Shown one piece after another: positions 1 through 9,123 of a stretch of DNA of 64,000 nt; the first letter of the stretch is position 1, and each line of letters begins with the position of its first letter. The stretch is from NCBI GenBank assembly GCA_037833965.1, contig AP031356.1, positions 14,840,501-14,904,500 on the forward strand. The letters run 5' to 3'. The stretch is from Marchantia polymorpha subsp. ruderalis (taxonomy: Eukaryota; Streptophyta; Marchantiopsida; Marchantiales; Marchantiaceae). Made by a program: the position numbers and the translations under genes. Under the pieces are notes generated by a model that did no database searches, was not told the origin of the DNA, and was given only the letters and a program-made list of their open reading frames with translations.

Positions 1-1951
1 GGTTGGATTGCGCATCGCGCATCGAGATTTCATCCCGCTGACAGTCACTCCGCTCCTCCGTCTGCTGCTCCCTTGATCGGTCCGTGGGGGCTGTGCCCGG
101 CCCGTGCGCAGGCGCATTTGCCGGCGCCTTGTCCGCCGCAGGCGTAGCGCCGCGGACATCTATCGCCGAAGGCGACATGGCCGGGGGCCGCACGCCCGAT
201 GTTCCTTGGCCTATAGGCCCTACCGCCGAAGGCGCATCTATCGGCGGACTTCCCGCCGACGGTGCGGCCTCCGCACGCTCTCTGCTCGTATCTCCTCGGC
301 TCGAAGGCCCTGGCGCCGAAGGCGCGAATTGCGGCGCGTGGTGCGCCGGAGGGTCTGGCCCCGAGAGCCGGTGTCTCGTAGGCGGTTCTTCCGCCGGCTC
401 CTTCCCCTTCCTACGTTGGAACGGGGGTGATTCTTGCCTGTGCACAGGCGGCACGTGTGGAGGTGTCCTGTTCACAGGCGACCTGTGCACAGGCGACCTG
501 TGCACAGGTGAGCGCCTGTGCACAGGCGGACTGCTCCTTCCCACGCGTAAGCGTAGATCCACGTCCACTTGTGTTCGCCGGTCCGCGGAGGCTCGTCCGT
601 CCGCGGAGGTTCGCCTGTGCGCAAACGGAACATCTGTCCGCATCGCACGTGGTAACTCCGGAGGCCCTTGGCCCGTAGGCGGCCTCTCTCCCGACGAGGT
701 TGCAGCGTGGCCCGTCGCTCCTGCGGTCGTCCGCGCTTCTTCTCGCCTCTCTGGCGACGCACTTCCTATCTCCGTCGCAATCGTCGCCGTGTCTGCACTG
801 TCAGCTGGTAACACCAGTCTGCGTGCCTTCTGCTTCGGCCGGCTGTATGGCTCGCACAGCGGCCGCGGTCGAATGGGAGCAGAGGGTTCTTGATGCTGCT
901 CCTCTTCGGACTCTTCCCTCCATCGCCGCTTCCGCGGCACTCGCGCTGCAGGAGTGTGTCGCCCTTCGTCCCTCCGTCTTGATGGGGTAGAAGTCGGTGA
1001 CTCCTCTGCGTCAGTATCGACCTCGTTCTCCCGCACATACTTCCCGGGATGGTCGATGGACAATGGCGGAAAATGTTCAAGCTCTGCCGCTGTCAAACAA
1101 TTCCGCTGTCGATAAAAATTGATGAGGAAAGGAGAAAGATGGTTTAGAGTTCCCCCCTTCTCCTCAAACGCGTGCTGTCGCATCACCCTGTGCAGGATGC
1201 TCGCCCAGTGAATTGGAGTTCCCTCGATGACGCACTCCACAAAAGAGACCTGCCACAATGTGATGTAGCAGGCGCGGTGCGGCTGCAGTAATTGCATCAG
1301 CGCCGCGGACAGAGTCCGGCGAAATCGATCTTTGTAATCACGGGTCCTGTACCCATTCTTGGTAGACCTCCCGGTCTTGAACAGCTCCACAAATTGCGCC
1401 TCTTCTTGCTTGGTCACCTTGATGCTCTCGCTGTCGAAAAGGAGATGCCCTGGCATGCCAGCACATCTTCCCAACGCCTGCGCCCAATCTTGGACTGTCC
1501 ACCGGTCCACATGCGGACGCAATCCGCGCGAGGGTGGTCCCTGTGGCTCTAGCCACTCGCGCACCATATTCGCGCAGATGTAATTCCATCCCCATAGCAA
1601 GAAATCGAGCTTTCTTGCTATTAAGCGCTCTTCGAAAGCGCGCAGCCCGTTCTGCGGCAGGCGAAGTGGCACCATCCGCAATCTGCTCGGTCTCGTCATT
1701 GCGTTCCTGGGGTTCGCTCGCCCGCTCATTCTACTTCCGCACTGTCCGCGTTTCTTTCTCTCTCGGCAAACTCTAATCGCTCTCAATTCCAAATCACGCG
1801 CACTCACTTCTCCCTCAATCAACAAGAAATCTCCTGTGTGACGACGTCGGGAATGATCCGCAGCCAGCAGATGGATGCGCGCAGCGCGCACAAGAGATTG
1901 GAATCGCGAATTCAAGAATGGGACGCTCTCCGCCGCCCGGTCGAAGGTCAT
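1..1951 (-). pseudogene. U3 reading frame of LTR J, broken and partial
   Basis: Homologue of the 1050-aa U3 frame of element A1. The start codon complement sits at 1949-1951 in the same GACCATGACC context as the other copies. The conserved N-terminal domain (WGWNYIC...HLSPFL region) and the Pro/Arg/Ser-rich linker with its CCTGTGCACAGG cluster (about 437-533) are present. The frame is not open throughout, with at least one break, and its C-terminal coiled-coil part lies beyond the window. Treated as a fossil copy. Confidence 0.75.
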
Positions 1952-3179
1952 GGTCGTCTCTTGGTCGTGAAGAACGTCTCACTTGATGGCCGCGCCGGCT
2001 GTACGCTGGAACGGTCTTCGCTCTCACGCGCGGCTTCACGCTCCGCCGTCGTCGATTAAACTCTCATGCTCGAATTGGCGGATTTGAACTCCGCGAGCGT
2101 GTCACCCTGCGGACATGGGGGCGTAGCGCCGAAAGCGAGTTTTCCGCCTTGCGCGGTACACTTGTTCGTACCGCCCTTCGGCCAATCTCCTTCTGCCTTG
2201 ACGCGTGCGTCCGTATGTCGGACAAAAATTCAACTCCTGCCTGTGCGCAGGCAGGGGCTTCGGCGGATTCTCCGCCGGCGCGGAACTTGAACATCCTCCT
2301 GTGCACAGGCGAATTCCGTCCGCGGCGCTGCGCTGGCGCGGAAGGCGTTGACCGTGGTCAGCCGTCTCCGCCCAGTCTGTCCGTTACTTGTCTCTCCGTC
2401 GGCGCTTCCGCCGCCGCAACTCCGTCCGTCCAAGAGCGCATCCACCCGTGCCGTCCGCACGGTCCGTACCTATTGGATTACTCTGGCGGCTCCTCCGACG
2501 TACGCTGCGCTGCGCTGGCGCGGAAGGCGCCGTACACTTTCTACCTCACAAGGCGCATTTCTAGGGCCCAAGGCGGATTTTCCGCCGACGCCGAAGTGCC
2601 TGTGCACAGGCGTACGCCTGTGCGTAGGCGGACTTCGCGCCTTCCCTAACCCTACTTCGCCTGTGCACAGGCGAACGCCTTCGTCTGCGCATAGGACAAA
2701 ACTTGAATCCCCCTTCCGCGTAGGCGGAATTCGCGCCGGTGGCGAACTCCTTCCGCCGTAGGCGACCGCCTCCGTTTCTTCCAGTAGCGATAACTCCCTA
2801 AGTCCTCGTCCGTTCCAAGCGTTCTTGGGCTCGTTAGAATCAGCGCGTCGAGCTCTTTCCAACGGGACCCTAACTTGGTCAAGGCGCCCGAGGGTTGACC
2901 TAATTACGGGGGTTTCCCTACAGCCGCGGACGCAACCTCCGAAGGCGGGTTTTGCGCCTTGCGCCGTAGAGATCCTAACTGCGGAGCTCGCAGGGAGGGT
3001 GGTGCCTGTGCGTGCTGCGGCACCCCAAATCCCAGATTCTACAAGATCCCTCGAGAATCCCCGCGATCTTCCGGATTCACTCTGTTTTGATGTACCGAAG
3101 GCTATTTACAATGCTGCCAGGGTAAAGTTTTCCAAAAATGTTTTAATTTCCTCAAAATTGCCAAAAGTGGGGTACCACA
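1..3179 (-). mobile_element. Family A LTR 'J', partial at window edge
   Basis: Seen: a minus-strand copy of the same LTR that flanks element A1. Its first base lies at 3179, where the complement reads TGTGGTACCCCAC, the family A LTR start. The LTR runs leftward out of the window. The U3 leader with its CCTGTGCACAGG palindromes occupies about 1952-3179 and the U3 reading frame about 1-1951. The bases CTCCC at 3180-3184 are the likely right-hand target duplication, but the partner lies outside. I cannot tell whether this is a solo LTR or belongs to a full element. Confidence 0.9.
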
Positions 3180-3830
3180 CTCCCTACCCTGCCACTCTTC
3201 CGCTCGACTGCGCAGTCCCAACCGCTGCAACGCCGCGGACACCTCCCCCTCGAGGGCGGACATGGTATCCTGTGCCTTCGACAGAAAGGCCTCGAGCTTC
3301 TTCGCTACCTTCCGCCGACTCCTACTGTCGCCTGACAACAACCCGGCTGCGCGCAATTCAAACTCACGCAGTGTGAGTTTCTCCTGCGCCTTCACTTCCC
3401 AGTGGGCGTAGCCCTTGAGACAGTGGGCGACTCGCCTCGCCGTCTCCACCTTCGTGCGATCCGCCTCCTTCCTGCGATCCTCTTCAATTATCACTAATTG
3501 CGATTCGGCTTCAGCACGTTGCGCTCTCAATTCGCCACACTCTGACTGCAACCTGCGGATTAATTCTTCATCCGCCTGCCGTGCGAGCTGACATTGTTCC
3601 AACAACCGCGTGTGTCGCACGAGCTCCTCTGACAAAATCCGATTCTGGGCCTGCTCAGAGTTGAGTGCTTCCTTGACCTTCACCTGCTCCTTGGTGAGCT
3701 CGCCTTCATCTTCTCGGTGTGCTTGTAGAACTTCTGATTAAGCTTGTACTGTCCCCACAAGCACTCATGCTTCTCCTTCAAGTCCCTCAACTCCTGGTCC
3801 ACTCTAGCTAATAGCTTGCTGGTGTGGACT
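3180..3830 (-). mobile_element. Family A LTR piece 'K-left' (coiled-coil part of U3 frame)
   Basis: Minus-strand family A LTR sequence covering the C-terminal coiled coil of the U3 frame (residues resembling RQADEELIRRLQSECGEL). It begins directly after the outer end of LTR J, so J was inserted into this LTR. By order and orientation it may be the left half of the same LTR whose start lies at 20238-21812, with element A1 between them; that link is inference. The frame in this piece is broken. Confidence 0.75.
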
Positions 3831-3875
3831 TGCGTCCGCGGCTGTAGGGAATAGCTTGCGTCCGTCTTGAATAGC
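3831..3875. other. Junction patch built from local copies
   Basis: Forty-five bases join the minus-strand LTR piece on the left to the plus-strand 5' LTR of A1. They consist of short repeated fragments: ATAGCTTGCGTCCG occurs twice, at 3850 and 3871, and GCGGCTGTAGGGAA is copied from the LTR sequence that follows. This looks like templated filler from end joining with template switching (inference). Confidence 0.6.
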
Positions 3876-4138
3876 TTGCGTCCGCGGCTGTAGGGAAGCC
3901 CCCGTAATTAGGTCAACCCTTGGGCGCCTTGACCAAGTTAGGGTCCCGTTGGAAAGAGCTCGACGCGCTGATTCTAACGAGCCCAAGAACGCTTGGAACG
4001 GACGAGGACTTAGGGAGTTATCGCTACTGGAAGAAACGGAGGCGGTCGCCTACGGCGGAAGGAGTTCGCCACCGGCGCGAATTCCGCCTACGCGGAAGGG
4101 GGATTCAAGTTTTGTCCTATGCACGGACGAAGGCGTTC

Positions 4139-4531
4139 GCCTGTGCACAGGCAAAGTAGGGTTAGGGAAGGCGCGAAGTCCGCCTACGCACAGGCGTACG
4201 CCTGTGCACAGGCACTTCGGCGTCGGCGGAAAATCCGCCTTGGGCCCTAGAAAGGCGCCTTGTGAGGTAGAAAGTGTACGGCGCCTTCCGCGCCAGCGCA
4301 GCGCCGCGTACGTCGGAAGAGCCGCCAGAGTAATCCAACAGGTACGGACCGTGCGGACGGCACGGGTGGATGCGCTCTTGGACGGACGGAGTTGCGGCGG
4401 CGGAAGCGCCGACGGAGAGACAAGGAACGGACAGACTGGACGGAGACGGCTGACCACGGTCAACGCCTTCCGCGCCAGCGCAGCGCCGCGGACGGAATTC
4501 GCCTGCGCACAGGCGAACGCCTGTGCACAGG
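4139..4531. repeat. Palindrome-rich U3 leader
   Basis: Perfect palindromes GCCTGTGCACAGGC at 4139-4152 and 4200-4213, and CCTGTGCACAGG at 4520-4531. They are mixed with other inverted-symmetric GC-rich words built on GGCGGAATTCGC, CGCGCCAGCGC and GCCTACGCACAGGC. The same block is found in every family A LTR in the window. Because it is self-complementary, it creates similar open frames on both strands. Confidence 0.85.
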
Positions 4532-4877
4532 AGGATGTTCAAGTTCCGCGCCGGCGGAGAATCCGCCGAGGCCCCTGCCTGCGCACAGGCAGGAGTTGAA
4601 TTTTTGTCCGACATGCGGACACACGCGTCAAGGCAGAAGGAGATTGGCCGAGGGGCGGTACGAACAAGTGTACCGCGCAAGGCGGAAAGCTCGCCTTCGG
4701 CGCTACGCCCCCATGTCCACAGGGTGACACGCTCGCGGAGTTCAAATCCGCCAATTCGAGCGTGAGAGTTTAATCGACGACGGCGGAGCGTGAAGCCGCG
4801 CGTGAGAGCGAAGACCGTTCCAGCGTACAGCCGGCGCGGCCATCAAGTGAGACGTTCTTCACGACCAAGAGCCGACC

Positions 4878-7800
4878 ATGACCTTCGACCGGGCGGCGGA
4901 GAACGTCCCATTCTTGAATTCGCGATTCCAATCTCTTGTGCGCGCTGCGCGCATCCATCTGCTGGCTGCGGACCATTCTCGACGTCGTCACACAGGAGAT
5001 TTCTTGTTGATTGAGGGAGAAGTGAGTGCGCGTGATTTGGAATTGAGAGCGATTAGAGTTTGCCGAGAGAGAAAGAAGCGCGGGCAGTGCGGAAGTAGAA
5101 TGAGCGGGCGAGCGAACCCCAGGAACGCAATGACGAGACCGAGCAGATTGCGGATGGTGCCACTTCGCCTGCCGCAGAACGGGCTGCGCGCTTTCGAAGA
5201 GCGCTTAATAGCAAGAAAGCTCGATTTCTTGCTATGGGGATGGAATTACATCTGTGCGAATATGGTGCGCGAGTGGCTAGAGCCACAGGGACCACCCTCG
5301 CGCGGATTGCGTCCGCATGTTGATCGGTGGACAGTCCAAGATTGGGCGCAGGCGTTGGGAAGATGTGCTGGCATGCCAGGGCACCTCCTTTTCGACAGTG
5401 AGAGCATCAAGGTGACCAAACAAGAAGAGGCGCAATTTGTGGAGCTGTTCAAGACCGGGAGGTCTACCAAGAATGGGTACAGGACCCGTGATTACAAGGA
5501 TCGATTTCGCCGGACTTTGTCCGCGGCGCTGATGCAATTACTGCAGCCGCACCGCGCCTGCTACATCACATTGTGGCAGGTCTCTTTTGTGGAGTGCGTC
5601 ATCGAGGGAACTCCAATTCACTGGGCGAGCATCCTGCACAGGGTGATGCGACAGCACGCGTTTGAGGAGAAGGGGGGAACTCTAAACCATCTTTCTCCTT
5701 TCCTCATCAATTTTTATCGACAGCGGAATTGTTTGACAGCGGCGGAGCTTGAACATTTTCCGCCATTGTCCATCGACCATCCCGGGAAGTATGTGCGGGA
5801 GAACGAGGTCGATACTGACGCAGAGGAGTCCCCGACTTCTACCCCATCAAGACGGAGAGACGAAGGGAGACACACTCCTGCAGCGCGAGTGCCGCGGAAG
5901 CGGCGATGGAGGGAAGAGTCCGAAGAGGAGCAGCATCAAGAACTCTCTGCTCCCATTCGACCGCGGCCGCTGTGCGAGCCATACAGCCGGCCGAAGCAGA
6001 AGGCACGCAGACTGGTGTTGCCAGCTGACAGTGCAGACACGGCGACGATTGCGACGGAGATAGGAAGTGCGTCGCCAGAGAGGCGAGAGGAAGCGCGGAC
6101 GACCGCAGGAGCGACGGGCCACGCTGCAACCTCGTCGGGAGAGAGGCCGCCTACGGGCCAAGGGCCTCCGGAGTTACCACGTGCGATGCGGACAGATGTT
6201 CCGTTTGCGCACAGGCGAACCTCCGCGGACGGACGAGCCTCCGCGGACCGGCGAACACAAGTGGACGTGGATCTACGCTTACGCGTGGGAAGGAGCAGTC
6301 CGCCTGTGCACAGGCGCTCACCTGTGCACAGGTCGCCTGTGCACAGGTCACCTGTGCACAGAACACCTCCGCACGTGCCGCCTGTGCACAGGCAAGAATC
6401 ACCCCCGTTCCAACGTAGGAAGGGGAAGGAGCCGGCGGAAGAACCGCCTACGAGACACCGGCCCTCGGGGCCAGACCCTCCGGCGCACCACGCGCCGCAA
6501 TTTGCGCCTTCGGCGCCAGGGCCTTCGAGCCGAGGAGATACGAGCAGAGAGCGTGCGGAGGCTGCACCATCGGCGGGAAGTCCGCCGATAGATGCGCCTT
6601 CGGCGGTAGGGCCTATAGGCCAAGGAACATCGGGCGTGCGGCCCCCGGCCATGTCGCCTTCGGCGATAGATGTCCGCGGCGCTACGCCTGCGGCGGACAA
6701 GGCGCCGGCAAATGCGCCTGCGCACGGGCCGGGCACAGCCCCCACGGACCGATCGAGGGAGCAGCAGACGGAGGAGCGGAGTGACTGTCCGCGGGATGAA
6801 ATCTCGATACGCGATGCGCAATCCAACCCCGCGCAGCCACCCTCCGCTCAATCGCCTTCGGCGACGGACGACGGCGACAGAGAGAATGCGGTAGGCAATC
6901 AACCAGCGAGCGACGGGGATGCCGCTCGGATACATTCGCCTTCCGCCTTAGACATTTTGGCGACGAGCAGCGAGGCTGCAGCCGTGCCTTCGCAGGCAGC
7001 ACACGTCGAGGACGTGCAGCCCCACTCGGGGCAGTCGCCGACACAATCAATGGCGACTGAAATTCTCCACTCGGATGATGACGACGGAGGCTCCACGGAA
7101 GAAATGTCAGGAGCAGAAGACACCGAGGAGGAGGAGGAGGAAATTGTTGGAGCGCCGGCGGCGGCGCTCTCTGAGCAGGTGATTCCGTTGCTGCGTTACT
7201 TGGATCGCAAGGTCGATAAATACGCCGACCCACTCCAGCCGGGATCTTACATCGAGTTAGTGCGCAGGCGGACTCGCACTAAAGTCCACACCAGCAAGCT
7301 ATTAGCTAGAGTGGACCAGGAGTTGAGGGACTTGAAGGAGAAGCATGAGTGCTTGTGGGGACAGTACAAGCTTAATCAGAAATTCTACAAGCACTCCGCG
7401 AAGATGAAGGATGAGAAACTGGGCGAGCTCACCAAGGAGCAGGTGAAGGTCAAGGAAGCACTCGATTCTAAGCAGGCCCAGAATCGGATTTTGTCAGAGG
7501 AGCTCGTGCGACAGACGCGGTTGTTGGAACAATGTCAGCTCGCACGGCAGGCGGATGAAGAATTAATCCGCAGTTTGCAGTCAGAGTGTGGCGAATTGAG
7601 AGCGCAACGTGCTGAAGCCGAATCGCAATTAGTGACGATTGAAGAGGATCGCAGGAAGGAGGCGGATCGCACGAAGGTGGAGACGGCGAGGCGAGTCGCC
7701 CACTGTCTCAAGGGCTACGCCCACTGGGAAGTGAAGGCGCAGGAGAAACTCACACTGCGTGAGTTTGAATTGCGCGCAGCCGGGTTGTTGTCAGGCGACA

Positions 7801-8030
7801 GTAGGAGTCGGCGGAAGGTAGCAAAGAAGCTCGAGGCCTTTCTGTCGAAGGCACAGGATACCATGTCCGCCCTCGAGGGGGAGGTGTCCGCGGCGTTGCA
7901 GCGGTTGGGACTGCGCAGTCGAGCGGAAGAGTGGCAGGGTAGGGAGTTAGTGCGCGGCAGTCGGCCGCGTAGGAGACGTAGTACAGGTTCCGCGGAGTGT
8001 AGTGTAGCGTGGTTCCGTGCAGGCGTGTAG
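4878..8030 (+). CDS. U3-encoded protein of the 5' LTR, 1050 aa, unknown function
   Basis: Open frame wholly inside the LTR. ATG at 4878 in the context GCCGACCATGACC, conserved in all copies. Parts: a basic N-terminus (1-105); a conserved domain (about 105-310) with LDFLLWGWNYICANMVREW near 114 and TLNHLSPFLINFYRQ near 268; a disordered Pro/Arg/Ser/Ala-rich linker (about 320-745) with VHRSPVHRSPVHR repeats (474-505); an acidic run (EEEEEE near 748); then a heptad-rich coiled coil (about 765-1000) beginning LLRYLDRKVDKYADPL; and a basic tail. No signal peptide or membrane segment, so an envelope role is not supported. The same architecture recurs in families B and C, which argues for a real protein. 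It lies upstream of the LTR TATA box, so its own promoter or a spliced RNA would be needed. Function unknown; a structural or RNA/protein scaffold role is only a guess. Confidence 0.8.
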   Translation: MTFDRAAENVPFLNSRFQSLVRAARIHLLAADHSRRRHTGDFLLIEGEVSARDLELRAIRVCRERKKRGQCGSRMSGRANPRNAMTRPSRLRMVPLRLPQNGLRAFEERLIARKLDFLLWGWNYICANMVREWLEPQGPPSRGLRPHVDRWTVQDWAQALGRCAGMPGHLLFDSESIKVTKQEEAQFVELFKTGRSTKNGYRTRDYKDRFRRTLSAALMQLLQPHRACYITLWQVSFVECVIEGTPIHWASILHRVMRQHAFEEKGGTLNHLSPFLINFYRQRNCLTAAELEHFPPLSIDHPGKYVRENEVDTDAEESPTSTPSRRRDEGRHTPAARVPRKRRWREESEEEQHQELSAPIRPRPLCEPYSRPKQKARRLVLPADSADTATIATEIGSASPERREEARTTAGATGHAATSSGERPPTGQGPPELPRAMRTDVPFAHRRTSADGRASADRRTQVDVDLRLRVGRSSPPVHRRSPVHRSPVHRSPVHRTPPHVPPVHRQESPPFQRRKGKEPAEEPPTRHRPSGPDPPAHHAPQFAPSAPGPSSRGDTSRERAEAAPSAGSPPIDAPSAVGPIGQGTSGVRPPAMSPSAIDVRGATPAADKAPANAPAHGPGTAPTDRSREQQTEERSDCPRDEISIRDAQSNPAQPPSAQSPSATDDGDRENAVGNQPASDGDAARIHSPSALDILATSSEAAAVPSQAAHVEDVQPHSGQSPTQSMATEILHSDDDDGGSTEEMSGAEDTEEEEEEIVGAPAAALSEQVIPLLRYLDRKVDKYADPLQPGSYIELVRRRTRTKVHTSKLLARVDQELRDLKEKHECLWGQYKLNQKFYKHSAKMKDEKLGELTKEQVKVKEALDSKQAQNRILSEELVRQTRLLEQCQLARQADEELIRSLQSECGELRAQRAEAESQLVTIEEDRRKEADRTKVETARRVAHCLKGYAHWEVKAQEKLTLREFELRAAGLLSGDSRSRRKVAKKLEAFLSKAQDTMSALEGEVSAALQRLGLRSRAEEWQGRELVRGSRPRRRRSTGSAECSVAWFRAGV
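6301..6394 (+). repeat. 15-bp in-frame palindromic minisatellite in the U3 frame
   Basis: Five copies of a CCTGTGCACAG core, mostly at 15-bp spacing, encode repeats of the five residues S-P-V-H-R. Each unit contains the 12-bp palindrome CCTGTGCACAGG or most of it. Copy number differs among LTR copies, which largely accounts for the protein lengths of 1050, 1045 and 1039 aa. Confidence 0.85.
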
Positions 8031-8066
8031 CGTAGTGCAGTGTAGTGCTAGGTAGGACCTAGAAGG

Positions 8067-8074
8067 TATAAAAT
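8067..8074 (+). promoter_or_regulatory. LTR TATA box (5' LTR of A1)
   Basis: TATAAAAT, 36 bases downstream of the stop of the U3 frame and after a run of TAGTG repeats (7998-8050). It is conserved in every A LTR; family B has TATAAAG at the same place. Genomic RNA would start near 8095-8105, which makes everything upstream, including the 1050-aa frame, U3. Confidence 0.75.
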
Positions 8075-8078
8075 AGTT

Positions 8079-8095
8079 CCAGGCGTTTTGCCTGG
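8079..8095 (+). promoter_or_regulatory. Hairpin just downstream of the LTR TATA box
   Basis: CCAGGC-GTTTT-GCCTGG: a perfect 6-bp stem with a five-base loop. Family B has CAAGGC-GTTTT-GCCTTG here, a paired change that keeps the stem. Confidence 0.6.
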
Positions 8096-8228
8096 GGTTC
8101 TTTCCCATCAGAAGTGCAGATCAGGAACCCATTTCCTTTGCGTGTTTGTGTCCTTGAGTTCTGTCACCACGCACGAGGAGTTACAACTTAGCGTTCCGCA
8201 TTTTGTAGCTGAAGGCCTTCGGCCGAAT

Positions 8229-8363
8229 GTTCAGAGCTAGTACATTGGTTAGAGACTTGAGTAGTTCGGATCTGCACCTGCGGGTGACTGCCGATGCTCA
8301 GAGCCAGTGACTAGTTAGATACTTGAACAGTTTCGCCCCTACACCTTCGAGTGTTTCTTTCTG
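8229..8363 (+). repeat. Imperfect ~67-bp tandem duplication in R/U5
   Basis: The block starting TTCAGAGCTAGTACATTGG (8229) is followed about 67 bp later by a diverged copy starting CTCAGAGCCAGTGACTAG. Both are followed by TTAGA(G/T)ACTTGA(G/A)(T/C)AG. The arrangement is shared by all A LTRs. Confidence 0.6.
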
Positions 8364-8369
8364 ATTGTA

Positions 8370-8940
8370 CTCCTTGGGATTTTTCCCCTGAATGCCAAAG
8401 TGAAGTTTTGCTACTTCGTGTAAGCCTTGGTTGTAAATTCAGGTTACGCTGCAGCAGGTGCCTTGAGGGTAACCCCTGTAGTATTTCTGGGAATGACAAG
8501 TGCCTGAGAATTCAAACTCTTCAATAGACTGTTGGTGTGTTACTGGAATGTTTCTCAGTGAGTCCTTCAGTGTGGACCTGTGTTCTCTGCGCGTTTTGTG
8601 AGTTGAGAGTGTTGTTCACCGCGTAGGAGTGACTTCGATCCGAAGTAGGCAGTCCAAACCGGGTTTCCTACACTAGCAGCAAGCTAGTGGAAGTGTTGTA
8701 AAAGCCGGAGTTGGAAGTCACTGCCCGCAGCTTTGCCGAGTGTGCTCGCGAGAGACTTTCCCCCTGAAATCTTGAAGTAGAGGTCCTAACGGATCTCTGG
8801 GTTGTATTTCTGTAGTTTCAGGTGTGTGTGTGTGTGTGTTACGCTGCACTGTGCGACCTCCGAGTGCGCTCCGAGTGGACACTTGCAGTATTTCTGGGAG
8901 TGACAGTTGCCTGAGAATTCAAACTCCTCAATAGTCTGTT
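8370..8940 (+). repeat. Diverged direct duplication inside U5
   Basis: Segments at about 8370-8533 and 8757-8940 share order and sequence: CCCCTGAA, a TTCAGG word, a TTACGCTGC word, then AGTATTTCTGGGA.TGACA and TTCAAACTC.TCAATAG. The second copy carries the (GT)n tract. Family B has a comparable U5 layout, so the duplication seems to predate the A/B split. Confidence 0.6.
8822..8839 (+). repeat. (GT)9 microsatellite in U5
   Basis: A GT run present at the same U5 site in every LTR with an intact U5 (about 20021, 24056, 29910, 36512, 51301), with variable length. Confidence 0.9.
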
Positions 8941-9059
8941 AAAACGTGACACTTTGTACCCTGTGTGTTCCTCTGTCCCTGTGGGTTCGACCTTTCTACC
9001 ACTATATTGCAGTTTTAGCCTTTAGTGGGTTATTACATAAGAAGCCGACAACTTCTTTT

Positions 9060-9077
9060 TGGCGCCGCTGCCGGGGA
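9060..9077 (+). promoter_or_regulatory. Primer binding site (tRNA-Asp type)
   Basis: TGGCGCCGCTGCCGGGGA, 22 bases after the 5' LTR end. It is complementary, with about one mismatch, to the 3' end of plant tRNA-Asp including CCA. This is the primer typically used by Athila/Tat-related plant elements. Confidence 0.88.
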
Positions 9078-9123
9078 CAGTTGCGTCAACACCGGGGTTT
9101 TTACGAGCAGCCATGCTCGGTGA

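Larger units (their letters stand above)
3876..9037 (+). repeat. 5' LTR of A1 (outer end partial)
   Basis: Matches 15077-20237 almost base for base and ends ...TTATTACA at 9037, 22 bases before the primer binding site. U3 carries a palindrome-rich leader (to 4877) and a 1050-aa frame (4878-8030). A TATA box follows at 8067, then R and U5 of about 940 bp. Confidence 0.95.

Noticed and set aside
4050-4680. Overlapping frames of 110-220 codons on both strands of the LTR leader
   Set aside because: The leader is made of palindromic words, so both strands give look-alike peptides (ACAQA, RLCTGE). No domain, and the starts are not conserved in family C.
6301-6394. CRISPR-like array
   Set aside because: The spaced short repeats are 15 bp with no unique spacers and lie inside a eukaryotic retrotransposon frame; no cas genes.
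5936-6826. A 296-codon open frame antisense to the U3 frame (and its counterparts in every LTR copy)
   Set aside because: It mirrors the palindrome-rich, stop-poor linker. It has repetitive composition (CTGDLCTG, AGA words) and no conserved domain, and its openness follows from GC-rich self-complementary DNA.
4878-8030. Envelope-like gene
   Set aside because: No signal peptide, no membrane-spanning segment and no cysteine pattern; the protein is charged, disordered and coiled coil.
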